Part shown: in pieces, positions 30,754-39,249 of the stretch
How positions within the stretch are numbered: the stretch's first letter is position 1
How the letters are laid out: the number at the start of each line of letters is the position of its first letter
Assembly (NCBI GenBank): GCA_958405565.1
Contig: CATYEN010000015.1
Coordinates: 1-43,483, forward strand
Length of the DNA: 43,483 nt
Reading direction: 5' to 3'
Origin: an uncultured Collinsella sp.
GTDB lineage: Bacteria > Actinomycetota > Coriobacteriia > Coriobacteriales > Coriobacteriaceae
Translations under genes and position numbers: made by a program
Notes under the pieces: model-generated
What the model was told of the DNA's origin: nothing
The model's database searches: none
Seen by the model: only the letters and a program-made list of their open reading frames with translations

Positions 30754-31120
30754 AGAGGATGCGGATGTCGAGTGAGGATTTTGTTCCTTGGGGAGCTTGG
30801 ATTTGGGCTCTACGTGGGACGGAATCCTCGCTCGTTTTGTTGATGGGACATTTTCCTTGCTCGGTTGCCCACGGACCGTGCGCCCCGGCTATTGCATCTT
30901 CGTGGTGAAGGTCGTCTTGCCGGCGGCGATGTGCACGTGGAGTTGGGTTCGACTGTCGCAGCTGATGAGGACGCCGACTTCGAACGGGGCTCCCGGATGC
31001 CGAGCAAGGCGGAAACCTGTCACCCCGGGCTTCCGCACAGAGTCGATTAGGGGGAGGGACAACCTCGCCCGCGTCGTGCTTGCGATAGCTTGACAGGAAT
31101 TATTACGCAAAATCTAAGAT
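30754..31120. other. Stretch without a convincing gene after carB
   Basis: About 370 bases. A possible start with GAAGAGG before ATG 30774 gives a 45-50-codon frame (MSSEDFVPWGAW...) that stops early, and neighbouring frames are open for 60-100 codons without a family resemblance. The position after carB is where pyrK or pyrD is often found, so this could be a decayed gene, but I cannot show similarity. Confidence 0.35.
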
Positions 31121-31121
31121 G

Positions 31122-31191
31122 TTTCAAAGACGCGAAGTAGATGATATATTTTACTTCGCGTTTCCTAATGGTTTTGAATTTTGCGAAGTAG
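31122..31191 (+). promoter_or_regulatory. Promoter with palindromic operator before the DUF4143 ATPase gene
   Basis: CGCGAAGTA (31131-31139) pairs with TACTTCGCG (31152-31160), and a third half-site TGCGAAGTAG follows at 31182-31191. A -10 element TATATT (31145-31150) lies between the palindrome arms, with a weak -35 TTCAAA at about 31123. A repressor bound to these sites would block transcription. An upstream TTGACA (31090-31095) is a second possible -35. Confidence 0.65.
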
Positions 31192-31197
31192 GTTGCC

Positions 31198-32409
31198 ATG
31201 AAACTTATAGATCGCCCGTTCTACATGAGCAAGCTTTCCAAGGTGGCAGGTACGCCTGATATCAAGGTGATCACCGGAATCAGGCGATGCGGAAAATCGA
31301 AATTGCTTGAGGCGTTTGCCAGCCAACTTCGTTCAAACGACCCCTCGGCCAACGTCATACACGTCAACTTCAATCTACTTGAGTTCGAGCCGTTGGCGGA
31401 ATACCATGCGCTGCATACATATGTGGAAAAGCACTATATCGAGGGTTGCCGGAATATCGTCATGATCGACGAGGTCCAGATGTGTGAAGGGTTCGAGCGG
31501 GCTATCAACAGTCTTCATGCGTCAGAGAAATATGACATTTACATCACGGGGTCGAATGCCTTTCTTCTCTCAAGCGACCTCTCGACGTTGTTCACGGGAA
31601 GAACGGTGGAGATCGAGGTCTTTCCGTTTTCACTTGCGGAGTTCTCGGCGTATCACGAGATCACTTCTCCAGCCGAGGCCCTTGCTCGCTATGTCCGCGA
31701 GGGAGGAATGCCGGGTTCCTATATCTACCAGGACGAAAGGATGCGTTTCTCATACATCTCGGATGTGCTTGAAACTCTTATCCTGCGCGACATCAGACAA
31801 AAATATCGTATACGTAATACAGAGCAGCTTAAACGTTCCTGCGAGTTCCTGATGGATAACGTCGGAAACATCTCTTCTCTCAAGGGGATGGCGGCCGAGC
31901 TGTCACGAGCGAACCTTAAGATAAGCGACAAGACGCTGGCTGTGTATATCGACTACCTGTGTAATGCGTTTGCGTTCTACCGGTTTCGTCGCTTTGACGT
32001 CTCAGGAAAGAAATACCTGTCGACGGGAGATAAATACTACCTGGCCGACCATTCGTTTCGCTACGCCGCGCTTGGCACGAAAAAGCTCGATTTTGGCCAT
32101 GTTTACGAGAATATGGTGGCAATCGAGCTTATGCGCCGCGGATGGGAGGTCTACGTGGGCGTTCTCTACCAAAAGGAAATAGACTTTGTCGCCATCAGGC
32201 GTGACCGCCGTGTCTATATCCAGGTGAGTGACGACATTTCCCAAGAAGCGACGCTTGAGCGTGAGCTTGATCCGCTGCGACGGATTCGAGACGCCTATCC
32301 CAAGTGCGTCATCGCCCGAACAGGGCACGAAACGACTGATTGGGATGGCATTAAGGTCGTCGACCTGGCACGATGGCTTATGGGTGAATCAGGCGAGCTG
32401 GCCGTCTAG
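31198..32409 (+). CDS. AAA ATPase with DUF4143 C-terminal domain
   Basis: 403 residues. The Walker A motif GIRRCGKS is at 27-34 and Walker B IVMIDEVQ near residue 90, then TGSNAFLLSSDLSTLFTGR (sensor region) and the family feature FPFSLAEF. The C-terminal DUF4143 domain has KEIDFVAIRRDRRVYIQVS, the place of a PD-(D/E)XK-like core, with Gln-Val-Ser where Glu-x-Lys would be needed, so it is probably not an active nuclease. Proteins of this type are common, mobile and of unknown role. The gene is less GC-rich than its neighbours and carries its own operator, suggesting horizontal gain. Confidence 0.85.
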   Translation: MKLIDRPFYMSKLSKVAGTPDIKVITGIRRCGKSKLLEAFASQLRSNDPSANVIHVNFNLLEFEPLAEYHALHTYVEKHYIEGCRNIVMIDEVQMCEGFERAINSLHASEKYDIYITGSNAFLLSSDLSTLFTGRTVEIEVFPFSLAEFSAYHEITSPAEALARYVREGGMPGSYIYQDERMRFSYISDVLETLILRDIRQKYRIRNTEQLKRSCEFLMDNVGNISSLKGMAAELSRANLKISDKTLAVYIDYLCNAFAFYRFRRFDVSGKKYLSTGDKYYLADHSFRYAALGTKKLDFGHVYENMVAIELMRRGWEVYVGVLYQKEIDFVAIRRDRRVYIQVSDDISQEATLERELDPLRRIRDAYPKCVIARTGHETTDWDGIKVVDLARWLMGESGELAV

Positions 32410-32544
32410 CACGCGATGACGCGGGCTGAAACGAACGAGCGAGTATTTCTAAACCCAGCAACGAAACAGCTCACCACCCTCCGTCAACCTTCCATTCCAA
32501 ACCAAATCAGCCAATGTACGTCATGGCAATCCCCGGTAGGTCGA

Positions 32545-32636
32545 GGGTGCTCTGCGGCGGCCCGGTGTTTTCATCTGAACGACTTTGCAAAGCAACCGGA
32601 GTGAAGATGAAAACACCGGGCCGCCGCAGAGCACCC
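32545..32636. repeat. 32-bp perfect palindrome between DUF4143 gene and purE
   Basis: Arms 32545-32576 and 32605-32636 (GGGTGCTCTGCGGCGGCCCG...) match perfectly. The 28-base spacer contains the smaller palindrome CTTTGCAAAG. No T run follows. It is the longest exact inverted repeat in the window. Confidence 0.92.
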
Positions 32637-32729
32637 ACAGACCGCAGGGACGGGAGCAGCTATACTACTCTCAGTAGTTAAGGGTCGCGGATTCGCTGCG
32701 TCACCGCTCTCAACAGGAGGTCTTTGTTT

Positions 32730-33194
32730 ATGGCAGATCAGAAGCCGGTTGTCGGGATCATCATGGGCTCCAAGTCCGATCTGGGCGTTATGGAAGGTTG
32801 CACTGCCGAGCTCGAGGCGCTGGGCGTGCCCTATGAGCTCGTGATCGCGAGTGCGCACCGCACGCCGGCGAAGGTCCACGAGTGGGCCTCGACTGCTGCC
32901 GACCGCGGCATCAAGGTGATCATTGCCGCCGCCGGCAAGGCTGCTCACCTGGGCGGTGTCGTGGCTGCGTTTACCCCGCTGCCGGTTATCGGCGTGCCCA
33001 TGAAGACGAGTGACCTGGGCGGTATGGATTCGCTGCTGTCGATGGTGCAGATGCCCTCCGGCGTGCCCGTTGCCTGCGTCGCCATTAACGGTGCCAAGAA
33101 CGCCGCTATCTACGCCACGCAGATCCTGGGCGCTTGCGACCCCGAGTACCGCAAGGTTATCGAGAAGATGAAGCAGGAGATGGCTGACGCCTAA
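32730..33194 (+). CDS. purE: 5-(Carboxyamino)imidazole ribonucleotide mutase
   Basis: 154 residues, class I PurE length. VGIIMGSKSDLGVM (start of the fold), SAHRTPAKVHEW (substrate-binding His) and AAAGKAAHLGGVVAA are canonical. It converts N5-CAIR to CAIR in purine synthesis. AGGAGG (32715-32720) is nine bases before the ATG; the TTG at 32724 is too close to it. purK is not adjacent. Confidence 0.97.
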   Translation: MADQKPVVGIIMGSKSDLGVMEGCTAELEALGVPYELVIASAHRTPAKVHEWASTAADRGIKVIIAAAGKAAHLGGVVAAFTPLPVIGVPMKTSDLGGMDSLLSMVQMPSGVPVACVAINGAKNAAIYATQILGACDPEYRKVIEKMKQEMADA

Positions 33195-33229
33195 GCGTTC
33201 CGCCGTTTCACCGCAGTATAAGGAGAGCC

Positions 33230-34228
33230 ATGTCCGATTATCAGGGAAAACGATTCAAGGCTTCTCAGATTCCCGATCCGTCGAAGCCGGGTGCTGCCCA
33301 TGCGGCGCAGCAGGGTCGGACATCCTCTCCTCAGCAGCCGCGTGCGCCGCGCCCCGTGACACCGGCGACGCATCGTCGACAGGACGCGCCGGCCGCATAT
33401 CGTCCTTCGTCTTATAGCTCCGCTAAGAAGCCGCCCCGGTCTTCATCGCATGCCGCGCCGTCGGATTACACCGAGCCGCCGCGCAAAAAGCGCCGCTCCA
33501 TTATTCCCATTCTGCTCATCATCATCGGTATCGGCCTGATTGTCGCCGCCGCCGCTATCTTTATTAATGCCCAGATTGGCTATAGGCAGGCGAGCGATTC
33601 GTATCAGAAAATCGAGAAGCAATATGTAAGCGATAAGGACGCCAGCGGCGTGCCGATTATCGACTTTGATGCGCTTGCTCAGACGAACCCCGAGATTGTG
33701 GGTTGGATTTACGTGCCGGGAACCAACATCAACTATCCCGTGGTGCAGACCAACAACAACTCCAAATACCTCAACACGCTGTTCGACGGAACGGCTAACG
33801 CGTCCGGTGCCATTTTCCTGGATAGCGATGACACCGCGCCGGGAATGGTCGACCAGCAGACCACGATCTACGGCCACCATATGAACGATGGGTCGATGTT
33901 CAACGTGATTTCGGACACCACTGATCAGGCGACGTTCGATAGCATCGAGTTTGTGTATTACATCACACGGGATGCTACGTATAAGCTGCGACCACTGGCG
34001 ACCAAAGTTGTCGAGGACACGTATGCCAAGGCGCGTACGACCAATTTTGAGGGCGACGACGGGCTCAAGAACTATCTGTCCGAGATGCTCGACGGTGCCT
34101 CCGCGGTGGCGAGCGATGCCACCGATCGTGCCGCTTCGGCAACTAAGGTTGTAACGCTTGTGACCTGTCGTTCGCTATCGCTGAGCAACACACGCGCCGT
34201 CATGGTGCTCACGCCGGTCGAGGAATAA
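33230..34228 (+). CDS. srtB: Class B sortase
   Basis: 332 residues. A cytoplasmic Pro/Ser/Ala-rich N-terminus of about 85 residues precedes one membrane helix (about 91-112). The sortase domain shows ENPEIVGWIYVPGTNINYPVVQ-like family text, YGHH (214-217) with the catalytic His, LVTC with Cys313, and Arg322 in SNTRAV: all three catalytic residues are present. Class B sortases attach proteins to peptidoglycan and some assemble pili, including Spy0128-type pili of Streptococcus pyogenes. It lies 22 kb from the pilin genes and is the only sortase seen. AAGGAGA precedes the ATG. Confidence 0.93.
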   Translation: MSDYQGKRFKASQIPDPSKPGAAHAAQQGRTSSPQQPRAPRPVTPATHRRQDAPAAYRPSSYSSAKKPPRSSSHAAPSDYTEPPRKKRRSIIPILLIIIGIGLIVAAAAIFINAQIGYRQASDSYQKIEKQYVSDKDASGVPIIDFDALAQTNPEIVGWIYVPGTNINYPVVQTNNNSKYLNTLFDGTANASGAIFLDSDDTAPGMVDQQTTIYGHHMNDGSMFNVISDTTDQATFDSIEFVYYITRDATYKLRPLATKVVEDTYAKARTTNFEGDDGLKNYLSEMLDGASAVASDATDRAASATKVVTLVTCRSLSLSNTRAVMVLTPVEE

Positions 34229-34237
34229 GTTGTTCGA

Positions 34238-34274
34238 GAGTAGCTAAAAAGGCCCCGTCCCAAATTGGCTACTC
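34238..34274. repeat. GGGAC-loop hairpin (GTAGC stem)
   Basis: GAGTAGC (34238-34244) pairs with GCTACTC (34268-34274). The loop contains CCCGTCCCAAATT, identical to the loop core at 335-371, and both elements are 37 bases long. The stem differs from the first copy but still pairs. Confidence 0.65.
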
Positions 34275-34292
34275 GACGACGGTAAGGGAGAA

Positions 34293-34712
34293 ATGATGCT
34301 CGAGAGTGGCAAATTGATGCCTTCGATTGATGCTTGGCTGCGCGAGGCCAAGGCCGATGCTTCGGCGGCAGGCTGTGGGATGTATCTGACGCATAACGGT
34401 GTGGTGCGCGCGACGCCCAAGGCCGAGGTGCGCGGAGTCGAGACCGATGGCGTGGCGCCAGGCCACAGGGTGGGCGGCATGGTCTTTGACTACGACGCCG
34501 AAAAGGTACGGTCTGCTATCGAGGCCACGCGCGCGATGCCGGGTATCGGCTATGTGCGCGTGTGGCTGGCAAGCGGCGAGCTTGCCGTAGGTGACGACAT
34601 CATGCTCGTGCTTATCGGCGGGGACATTCGCCCGCACGTGGTCGATGCACTGCAGGCGCTCGTTGGCACCATCAAGAACGAATGCGTGAGTGAGGTCGAG
34701 CGCGAGGCATAG
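34293..34712 (+). CDS. MoaE-like protein lacking a catalytic lysine
   Basis: 139 residues resembling the large subunit of molybdopterin synthase: HRVGGMVFDYDAEKV, then GIGYVRVWLASGELAVGDDIMLVLIGG and DALQALVGTIKNE. In true MoaE the end reads LK then P-[IF]-W-K with a second catalytic Lys; here the sequence after TIKNE is CVSEVE, without it. No other molybdenum cofactor gene is near. It may be a diverged or repurposed member. GGGAGA precedes the paired ATGs at 34293 and 34296; either may be used. Confidence 0.65.
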   Translation: MMLESGKLMPSIDAWLREAKADASAAGCGMYLTHNGVVRATPKAEVRGVETDGVAPGHRVGGMVFDYDAEKVRSAIEATRAMPGIGYVRVWLASGELAVGDDIMLVLIGGDIRPHVVDALQALVGTIKNECVSEVEREA

Positions 34713-34743
34713 AGGATTGCGTCGATAGAAGGATCGTTTATAA

Positions 34744-34781
34744 AAATGCCCACCGGTACGTGTGATACCGGCGGGCATTTT
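34744..34781. terminator. Terminator between the MoaE-like gene and convergent membrane gene
   Basis: 34744-34758 pairs with 34766-34780 (AAATGCCC...GGGCATTT) with a single mismatch, T-rich on both strands. Confidence 0.85.
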
Positions 34782-34802
34782 GCGTTTTGGGCGCGGTGAG
34801 CG

Positions 34803-36032
34803 CTACACGCGCGTCGCATCCTTGGGGCTCATGGTCATGCTCTGGAAGCGGTTTTCCATGTACTCGTTATCGAAGTGCTCTCCGTAGAACTGTGCGACGG
34901 GAATGTCCGGCTCCGTGCCGTTAACGCGCTGGTACCAGTAGTCGAGCGACTGCAGCGTCATGACGCCGTCGACCAGCATGATAACGGTAAAGATGACGGT
35001 GGCCGAGTAGCGGCTCTTCCAGGGGATCTTGTTGATAAGCTTAAGCAGCCTCGGCAGCAGCAGCTTGATCCAGATGAGACCGCCCAGGCCCCACAGGCAG
35101 GCGAAGCCCGTGCAGGTGCGTCCGCCCGTGAGGACCACGAGCGGATCGGGCAAACCGAACAGCGTTATGTGCGAGTAGCTCCACGAGACCACGCCAAACG
35201 CGGTCTGCATAAACCAGCCCACGAACACCTCAAAGCTGGCGCCGAGCAGGGCGCTCACCAGGAAAATGATGATGGGGTTCTTTTTGTAGAAGCGGTTAAG
35301 CACCATGGTCATGAGCACGGCGCCAAATCCGTAGATGGGGCTGAAGGGGCCAAACAGCATGCCGGCGCGGTTCTGGTAGACGCCCGGGTCGTCGACCGTC
35401 ATGTGCCAGATGTCCTCGGCGATCAGGCCGAGCACGCAGCAGACAAAGAATACCCAGAACAGGTTGAAGTAGTTGAGCTTGATGTAGCCTTCGCCGGTTT
35501 CATCGCGCCCGAGCATGCCCTCGGCGGCGGCGTCGCGGTCGAGCATCTCCTGCAGGCGGCGCTGCAGCTCGCGCTCCTGACGAAGCGTGGGGTCGACGGT
35601 TGCCGAAAGTGCAACGAGGATGCCGAGCTGGATCGCGGGACGCAGCAGGAAGGGCCCGATGCCCTGGAGCATCACGTCGACCAAAAGCTCGACGACGGTG
35701 AATGCAATAAGGATGTAGGACAGGCGGGCGGCGTTGCGGCGCTGGTTCTTGATAAGGTCCAGGCCAAAGATGATTAGGATGACGGCACTTGCCGCAGAGA
35801 GCATGATGCCGGCGACGATAAGGCCGACTGCGACGAGCGTGTTGTCGCCGAGCTTTTCGGTGGCGTTGCCGTTAACAAGTGCCGTGATGACCTGCCACAT
35901 AAAGGCAGCGACCGACGGGAGCGTGCCCACGCCGGAAAGGATGCACAGGACGGCGTACACCTTAATGATGAGGGGGATCTTCTTGACCTCCGTGGCGCTG
36001 GGGACGCTGGGGTCGAGTTCGTTTCGATCCAT
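34803..36032 (-). CDS. Putative ABC-transporter permease, CmpB/DUF1113 family membrane protein
   Basis: 409 residues on the minus strand. The N-terminal part has about four membrane helices, then a charged cytoplasmic segment (about 150-190, RQERELQRRLQEMLDRD, coiled-coil-like), then the conserved C-terminal domain with ... GLIAEDIWHM, GPFSPIYGFG, FEVFVGWFMQ and WSYS, the family signature. About nine membrane helices in total. The name ABC permease is historical; transport has not been shown. AAAGG precedes the ATG on the minus strand. It is divergent from purF. Confidence 0.85.
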   Translation of the reverse strand: MDRNELDPSVPSATEVKKIPLIIKVYAVLCILSGVGTLPSVAAFMWQVITALVNGNATEKLGDNTLVAVGLIVAGIMLSAASAVILIIFGLDLIKNQRRNAARLSYILIAFTVVELLVDVMLQGIGPFLLRPAIQLGILVALSATVDPTLRQERELQRRLQEMLDRDAAAEGMLGRDETGEGYIKLNYFNLFWVFFVCCVLGLIAEDIWHMTVDDPGVYQNRAGMLFGPFSPIYGFGAVLMTMVLNRFYKKNPIIIFLVSALLGASFEVFVGWFMQTAFGVVSWSYSHITLFGLPDPLVVLTGGRTCTGFACLWGLGGLIWIKLLLPRLLKLINKIPWKSRYSATVIFTVIMLVDGVMTLQSLDYWYQRVNGTEPDIPVAQFYGEHFDNEYMENRFQSMTMSPKDATRV

Positions 36033-36270
36033 ACATAACCTTTCTCGCTTTGTTGTAGGTTATAAGGATACGCCGCCGACCTGCCAAAAGACAGGACGAA
36101 CGTCCCAATCGCAACTTTGTAATCCCCAACGGTGGACGCGGCGGCCATCTGGGGGCGCGGGCGCTTGCACTGGACAGACCGATAAAATGTTTGGCAACAA
36201 AACTGATTATTAGCTCGGTGGGCTTTTAAAAAGCGCTGCTCATGCGCCGGGGAGCGCGTCGCGCCGTGCG

Positions 36271-36276
36271 TATAAT
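36271..36276 (+). promoter_or_regulatory. -10 element of purF
   Basis: A perfect TATAAT 42 bases before the purF ATG, with no good -35. The rest of the 286-base gap between the divergent genes shows no recognised operator. Confidence 0.5.
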
Positions 36277-36318
36277 AAGGCGGGTAACGCCAAAAATACG
36301 AGGCTCTGAGGGGATGCC

Positions 36319-37989
36319 ATGTCTCAAGAAACCATCCGCGCGGCCGAGCGCGCCGCGGGACAGGTGAACACCATGTCGACGTATGATCCGGACTCCGACC
36401 AGCTGCATGAGGAATGTGGCATTTTCGGCGTATGGGCGCCCGATCGCGACGTGGCTCGACTGACGTACTTTGGCCTGCGTGCACTGCAGCACCGTGGCCA
36501 GGAATCGGCGGGAATCGCCGTGGGTGACGGCGGCACGGTTATGGTCCGCAAGGATCTGGGCCTGCTCGACCGCGTGTTCTCCAACGCCGACCTGTCGACG
36601 CTCTCCGGCCAGCTGGCCGTGGGTCATGTGCGCTACGGCACTGCCGGCGCCAAGAGCTGGGAAGCCTCTCAGCCGCACCTCTCTACCATCAATAGCGTCA
36701 TCATCGCGCTTGCGCACAACGGCACCCTCGTCAACACCGACGAGCTGCGCCGCCAGCTGATCGAGCTCGGCGTGCCGTTCCTCTCCAACTCGGATTCCGA
36801 GGTCGCGACCAAGCTCATCGGCTACTTTACCCAGCGTACGGGCCATCTGCGTGAGGGCATCCGCAAGACCATGGAGCTCGTGCGCGGCGGCTACGCCATG
36901 ACGCTCATCAACGAGCAGGCGCTCTACGCCTTCCGCGACCCGCATGGCATTCGTCCGCTCGTGCTGGGCAAGCTTGTGGACGAGGGCCTGGACCAGGCCG
37001 ATGCCGCATCCGTTTCGCAGCTGCCGTCGCAGGATGAGGCCGCGACGGTCGACGCTGTCACCCATGTCACCCGCGCCGGCGGCTGGGTCGTTGCTTCCGA
37101 GACCTGCGCGCTGGATATCGTGGGCGCCGAGTACGTGCGCGACGTCCGTCCCGGCGAGATCCTGCGCATCAGCGCCGAGGGCCTTGTGTCCGAGCAGGGC
37201 GTGCCCGCCGCCGAAGAGCCCGCCAACTGCATTTTTGAGCAGGTCTACTTCGCTCGTCCCGACTCCATTATGAACGGCAAGAGCGTCTACGCCTGCCGCT
37301 ACGACATGGGTCGCCAGTTGGCACACGAGGAGCCCGTCGAGGCCGACCTGGTCATTGGCGTGCCCGACTCCGGCCTGCCGCCCGCGGAGGGTTATTCGCA
37401 CGAGAGCGGCATTCCCTTTGGCGAGGGCCTCATCAAGAACCGCTACGTGGGCCGTACGTTTATCGAGCCTACGCAGGAGCTGCGCGCCATGGGCGTGCGC
37501 ATGAAGCTCAACCCGCTGCGTGACAACATCGAGGGCAAGCGCCTGGTCGTCATCGACGACTCCATCGTGCGCGGCACCACCATGGTGCAGCTCGTCAAGA
37601 TGCTGCGCAACGCCGGTGCCAAGGAGATTCACATCCGCATCAACTCGCCCGAGGTCATCTGGCCGTGCTTCTATGGTATCGATACCGACGTGCAGTCGCA
37701 GCTCATCAGCGCCAATAAGACGGTCGATGAGATTTGTGAGTACATTGGCGCCGATTCGCTGGCCTTCCTTTCGGTCGAGGGCCTGCTGAAGGTCATGCCC
37801 AAGGGCGGCTACTGCGACGCGTGCTTTACCGGTCGCTATCCCGTGGCGATTCCCGAGAGCTTTGGCCGCGATAAGTTTATGGAGGGCTTTAAGCCCCGTA
37901 ACCTGGACAAGCCGCTGCACTTTGACGACGACGCCGTGGTCGAGAAATACGACGACCGCAGCTGGGAAGAGGAGCACGGCGAGGCCTAA
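36319..37989 (+). CDS. purF: Amidophosphoribosyltransferase
   Basis: 556 residues. The first committed purine step: phosphoribosylamine from PRPP and glutamine. The catalytic Cys33 in HEECGIFGV would be exposed by removal of a 32-residue propeptide, longer than in many homologues. The PRPP loop is LVVIDDSIVRGTT. Cysteines in ANCIFEQVYFARPDS, WPCFYGID and YCDACFTGRYP match the four-cysteine iron-sulphur set of the Bacillus-type enzyme. GAGGGGA precedes the ATG; an internal ATG at 36373 is an alternative start. It heads purF-purM-purN. Confidence 0.97.
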   Translation: MSQETIRAAERAAGQVNTMSTYDPDSDQLHEECGIFGVWAPDRDVARLTYFGLRALQHRGQESAGIAVGDGGTVMVRKDLGLLDRVFSNADLSTLSGQLAVGHVRYGTAGAKSWEASQPHLSTINSVIIALAHNGTLVNTDELRRQLIELGVPFLSNSDSEVATKLIGYFTQRTGHLREGIRKTMELVRGGYAMTLINEQALYAFRDPHGIRPLVLGKLVDEGLDQADAASVSQLPSQDEAATVDAVTHVTRAGGWVVASETCALDIVGAEYVRDVRPGEILRISAEGLVSEQGVPAAEEPANCIFEQVYFARPDSIMNGKSVYACRYDMGRQLAHEEPVEADLVIGVPDSGLPPAEGYSHESGIPFGEGLIKNRYVGRTFIEPTQELRAMGVRMKLNPLRDNIEGKRLVVIDDSIVRGTTMVQLVKMLRNAGAKEIHIRINSPEVIWPCFYGIDTDVQSQLISANKTVDEICEYIGADSLAFLSVEGLLKVMPKGGYCDACFTGRYPVAIPESFGRDKFMEGFKPRNLDKPLHFDDDAVVEKYDDRSWEEEHGEA

Positions 37990-38028
37990 AACCTGCCATT
38001 TAGGGACAGGTTTATTTTGGTAGGTTTT
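37988..38028. repeat. GGGAC-loop hairpin after purF
   Basis: AAAACCTGCCA (37988-37998) pairs with TGGTAGGTTTT (38018-38028) with one wobble, around TTTAGGGACAGGTTTATTT. It overlaps the purF stop. It shows the family design: variable stem, GGGACA in the loop. Confidence 0.65.
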
Positions 38029-38051
38029 ACCTGCTGTTTTGTTGATATGAT

Positions 38052-38124
38052 GGCGCATGTTGTTATGGCATGCGCCGGGATGAACGCAACTATGAGCACC
38101 GTTTGGCGCCCGCGCGGCAAACGG
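38052..38124 (+). promoter_or_regulatory. purM leader with two hairpins
   Basis: GGCGCATG (38052-38059) pairs with CATGCGCC (38069-38076), and CCGTTTG (38099-38105) pairs with CAAACGG (38118-38124). The second hairpin lies just before the GGGAGAGGAAGG ribosome site. Neither has a T run; they may tune translation or RNA stability. Confidence 0.45.
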
Positions 38125-38145
38125 TAATGGGAGAGGAAGGCTCAG

Positions 38146-39249
38146 ATGAGCGACAGCAAGCATGTGACGTACGAGGACGCCGGCGTCGATACCGCCGAGG
38201 GTGGCCGCGCCGTCGACGCTATTAAGCAGATGGTCAAGGACACCAACCGCCCCGAGGTTATCGGCGGCATCGGTGGCTTTGGTGGCCTGTTCTCGGCAGC
38301 CGCGCTTAAGGATATGGAAGACCCGATTCTGATCAGCGGCACCGACGGTGTGGGTACCAAGCTCGTGCTCGCCCAGATCATGGACCGTCACGAGACGGTG
38401 GGCCAGGACCTGGTTGCCATGTGCGTCAACGATATTCTGGCTTCGGGCGCCGAGCCGCTGTTCTTCCTGGATTACGTTGCTATCGGTCACATTGAGGCCG
38501 AGCACATGGCAAAGATCATCAAGGGCGTGGCCGACGGCTGCAAGCTCGCGGGCTGCGCGCTTGTGGGCGGCGAGATGGCCGAGCACCCGGGTGTCATGGC
38601 CCCTGCCGACTACGACCTCGCCGGCTTTACCGTGGGTGTCGTCGACCGTCCCAAGATGCTCGACCCCGCGAACGTCCGTCCCGGCGATGTGATCCTGGGC
38701 CTGCCCTCCACCGGCGTGCACTCCAACGGCTACTCGCTCGTGCGCAAGGTTATCGGCGTCGACGGCATCAAGCCGGGTACGCCCGAGGCCGCCGCTAAGG
38801 CCGAGGAGCTGAGCCGTCCGCTCGAGGAGCTCGGCGGCGCTTCGCTTGCCGACGCCCTGCTGGCTCCCACGCGCATTTACGTCAAGCCGATTCTGGAGCT
38901 GCTGCGTGGCGGCGCCAACGTTCACGCCATCGCCCACATCACCGGTGGCGGCATCACCGAGAACCTCAACCGCGCGCTCGCCGACGATGTCGACGCCGTG
39001 GTCACCCGCAACGGCGCCGAGATGGGCTGGGATGTTCCGCCCGTCATCACCTACGTGTCGCGCCAGGCCGAGCTCGCGCCCAACGAGGCATGCAAGACCT
39101 TCAACATGGGCGTTGGCCTGTGCCTGATCGTCGCCCCCGAGGACGAGGCCGCCGTGACCGAGGCTCTGGTCGCGCTGGGCGAGAAGCCGTTCCGCGTGGG
39201 CGAGTGCGTCGAGGGTTCCGGTAAGGTCGTGTACTCCGATGAGCGCTAA
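38146..39249 (+). CDS. purM: Phosphoribosylformylglycinamidine cyclo-ligase (AIR synthetase)
   Basis: 367 residues. VTYEDAGVD opens the protein. The ATP-binding region contains SGTDGVGTKLVLA, then VAMCVNDILASGAEPLFFLDY, GGEMAEHPG and GLPSTGVHSNGYSLVR, all standard for PurM. It closes the imidazole ring of AIR using ATP. GAGGAAGG precedes the ATG. The end overlaps purN by 11 bases, so the two are translationally coupled. Confidence 0.97.
   Translation: MSDSKHVTYEDAGVDTAEGGRAVDAIKQMVKDTNRPEVIGGIGGFGGLFSAAALKDMEDPILISGTDGVGTKLVLAQIMDRHETVGQDLVAMCVNDILASGAEPLFFLDYVAIGHIEAEHMAKIIKGVADGCKLAGCALVGGEMAEHPGVMAPADYDLAGFTVGVVDRPKMLDPANVRPGDVILGLPSTGVHSNGYSLVRKVIGVDGIKPGTPEAAAKAEELSRPLEELGGASLADALLAPTRIYVKPILELLRGGANVHAIAHITGGGITENLNRALADDVDAVVTRNGAEMGWDVPPVITYVSRQAELAPNEACKTFNMGVGLCLIVAPEDEAAVTEALVALGEKPFRVGECVEGSGKVVYSDER

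Noticed and set aside
37990..38145. Purine riboswitch before purM or other pur genes
   Set aside because: The two hairpins and the loop sequences do not show the three-way junction or conserved loop bases of known purine or guanidine classes.
36226..38937. Open frame of 903 codons on the minus strand opposite purF and purM
   Set aside because: It crosses two well-supported genes and a terminator-like hairpin. Its product is a GC-codon artefact.
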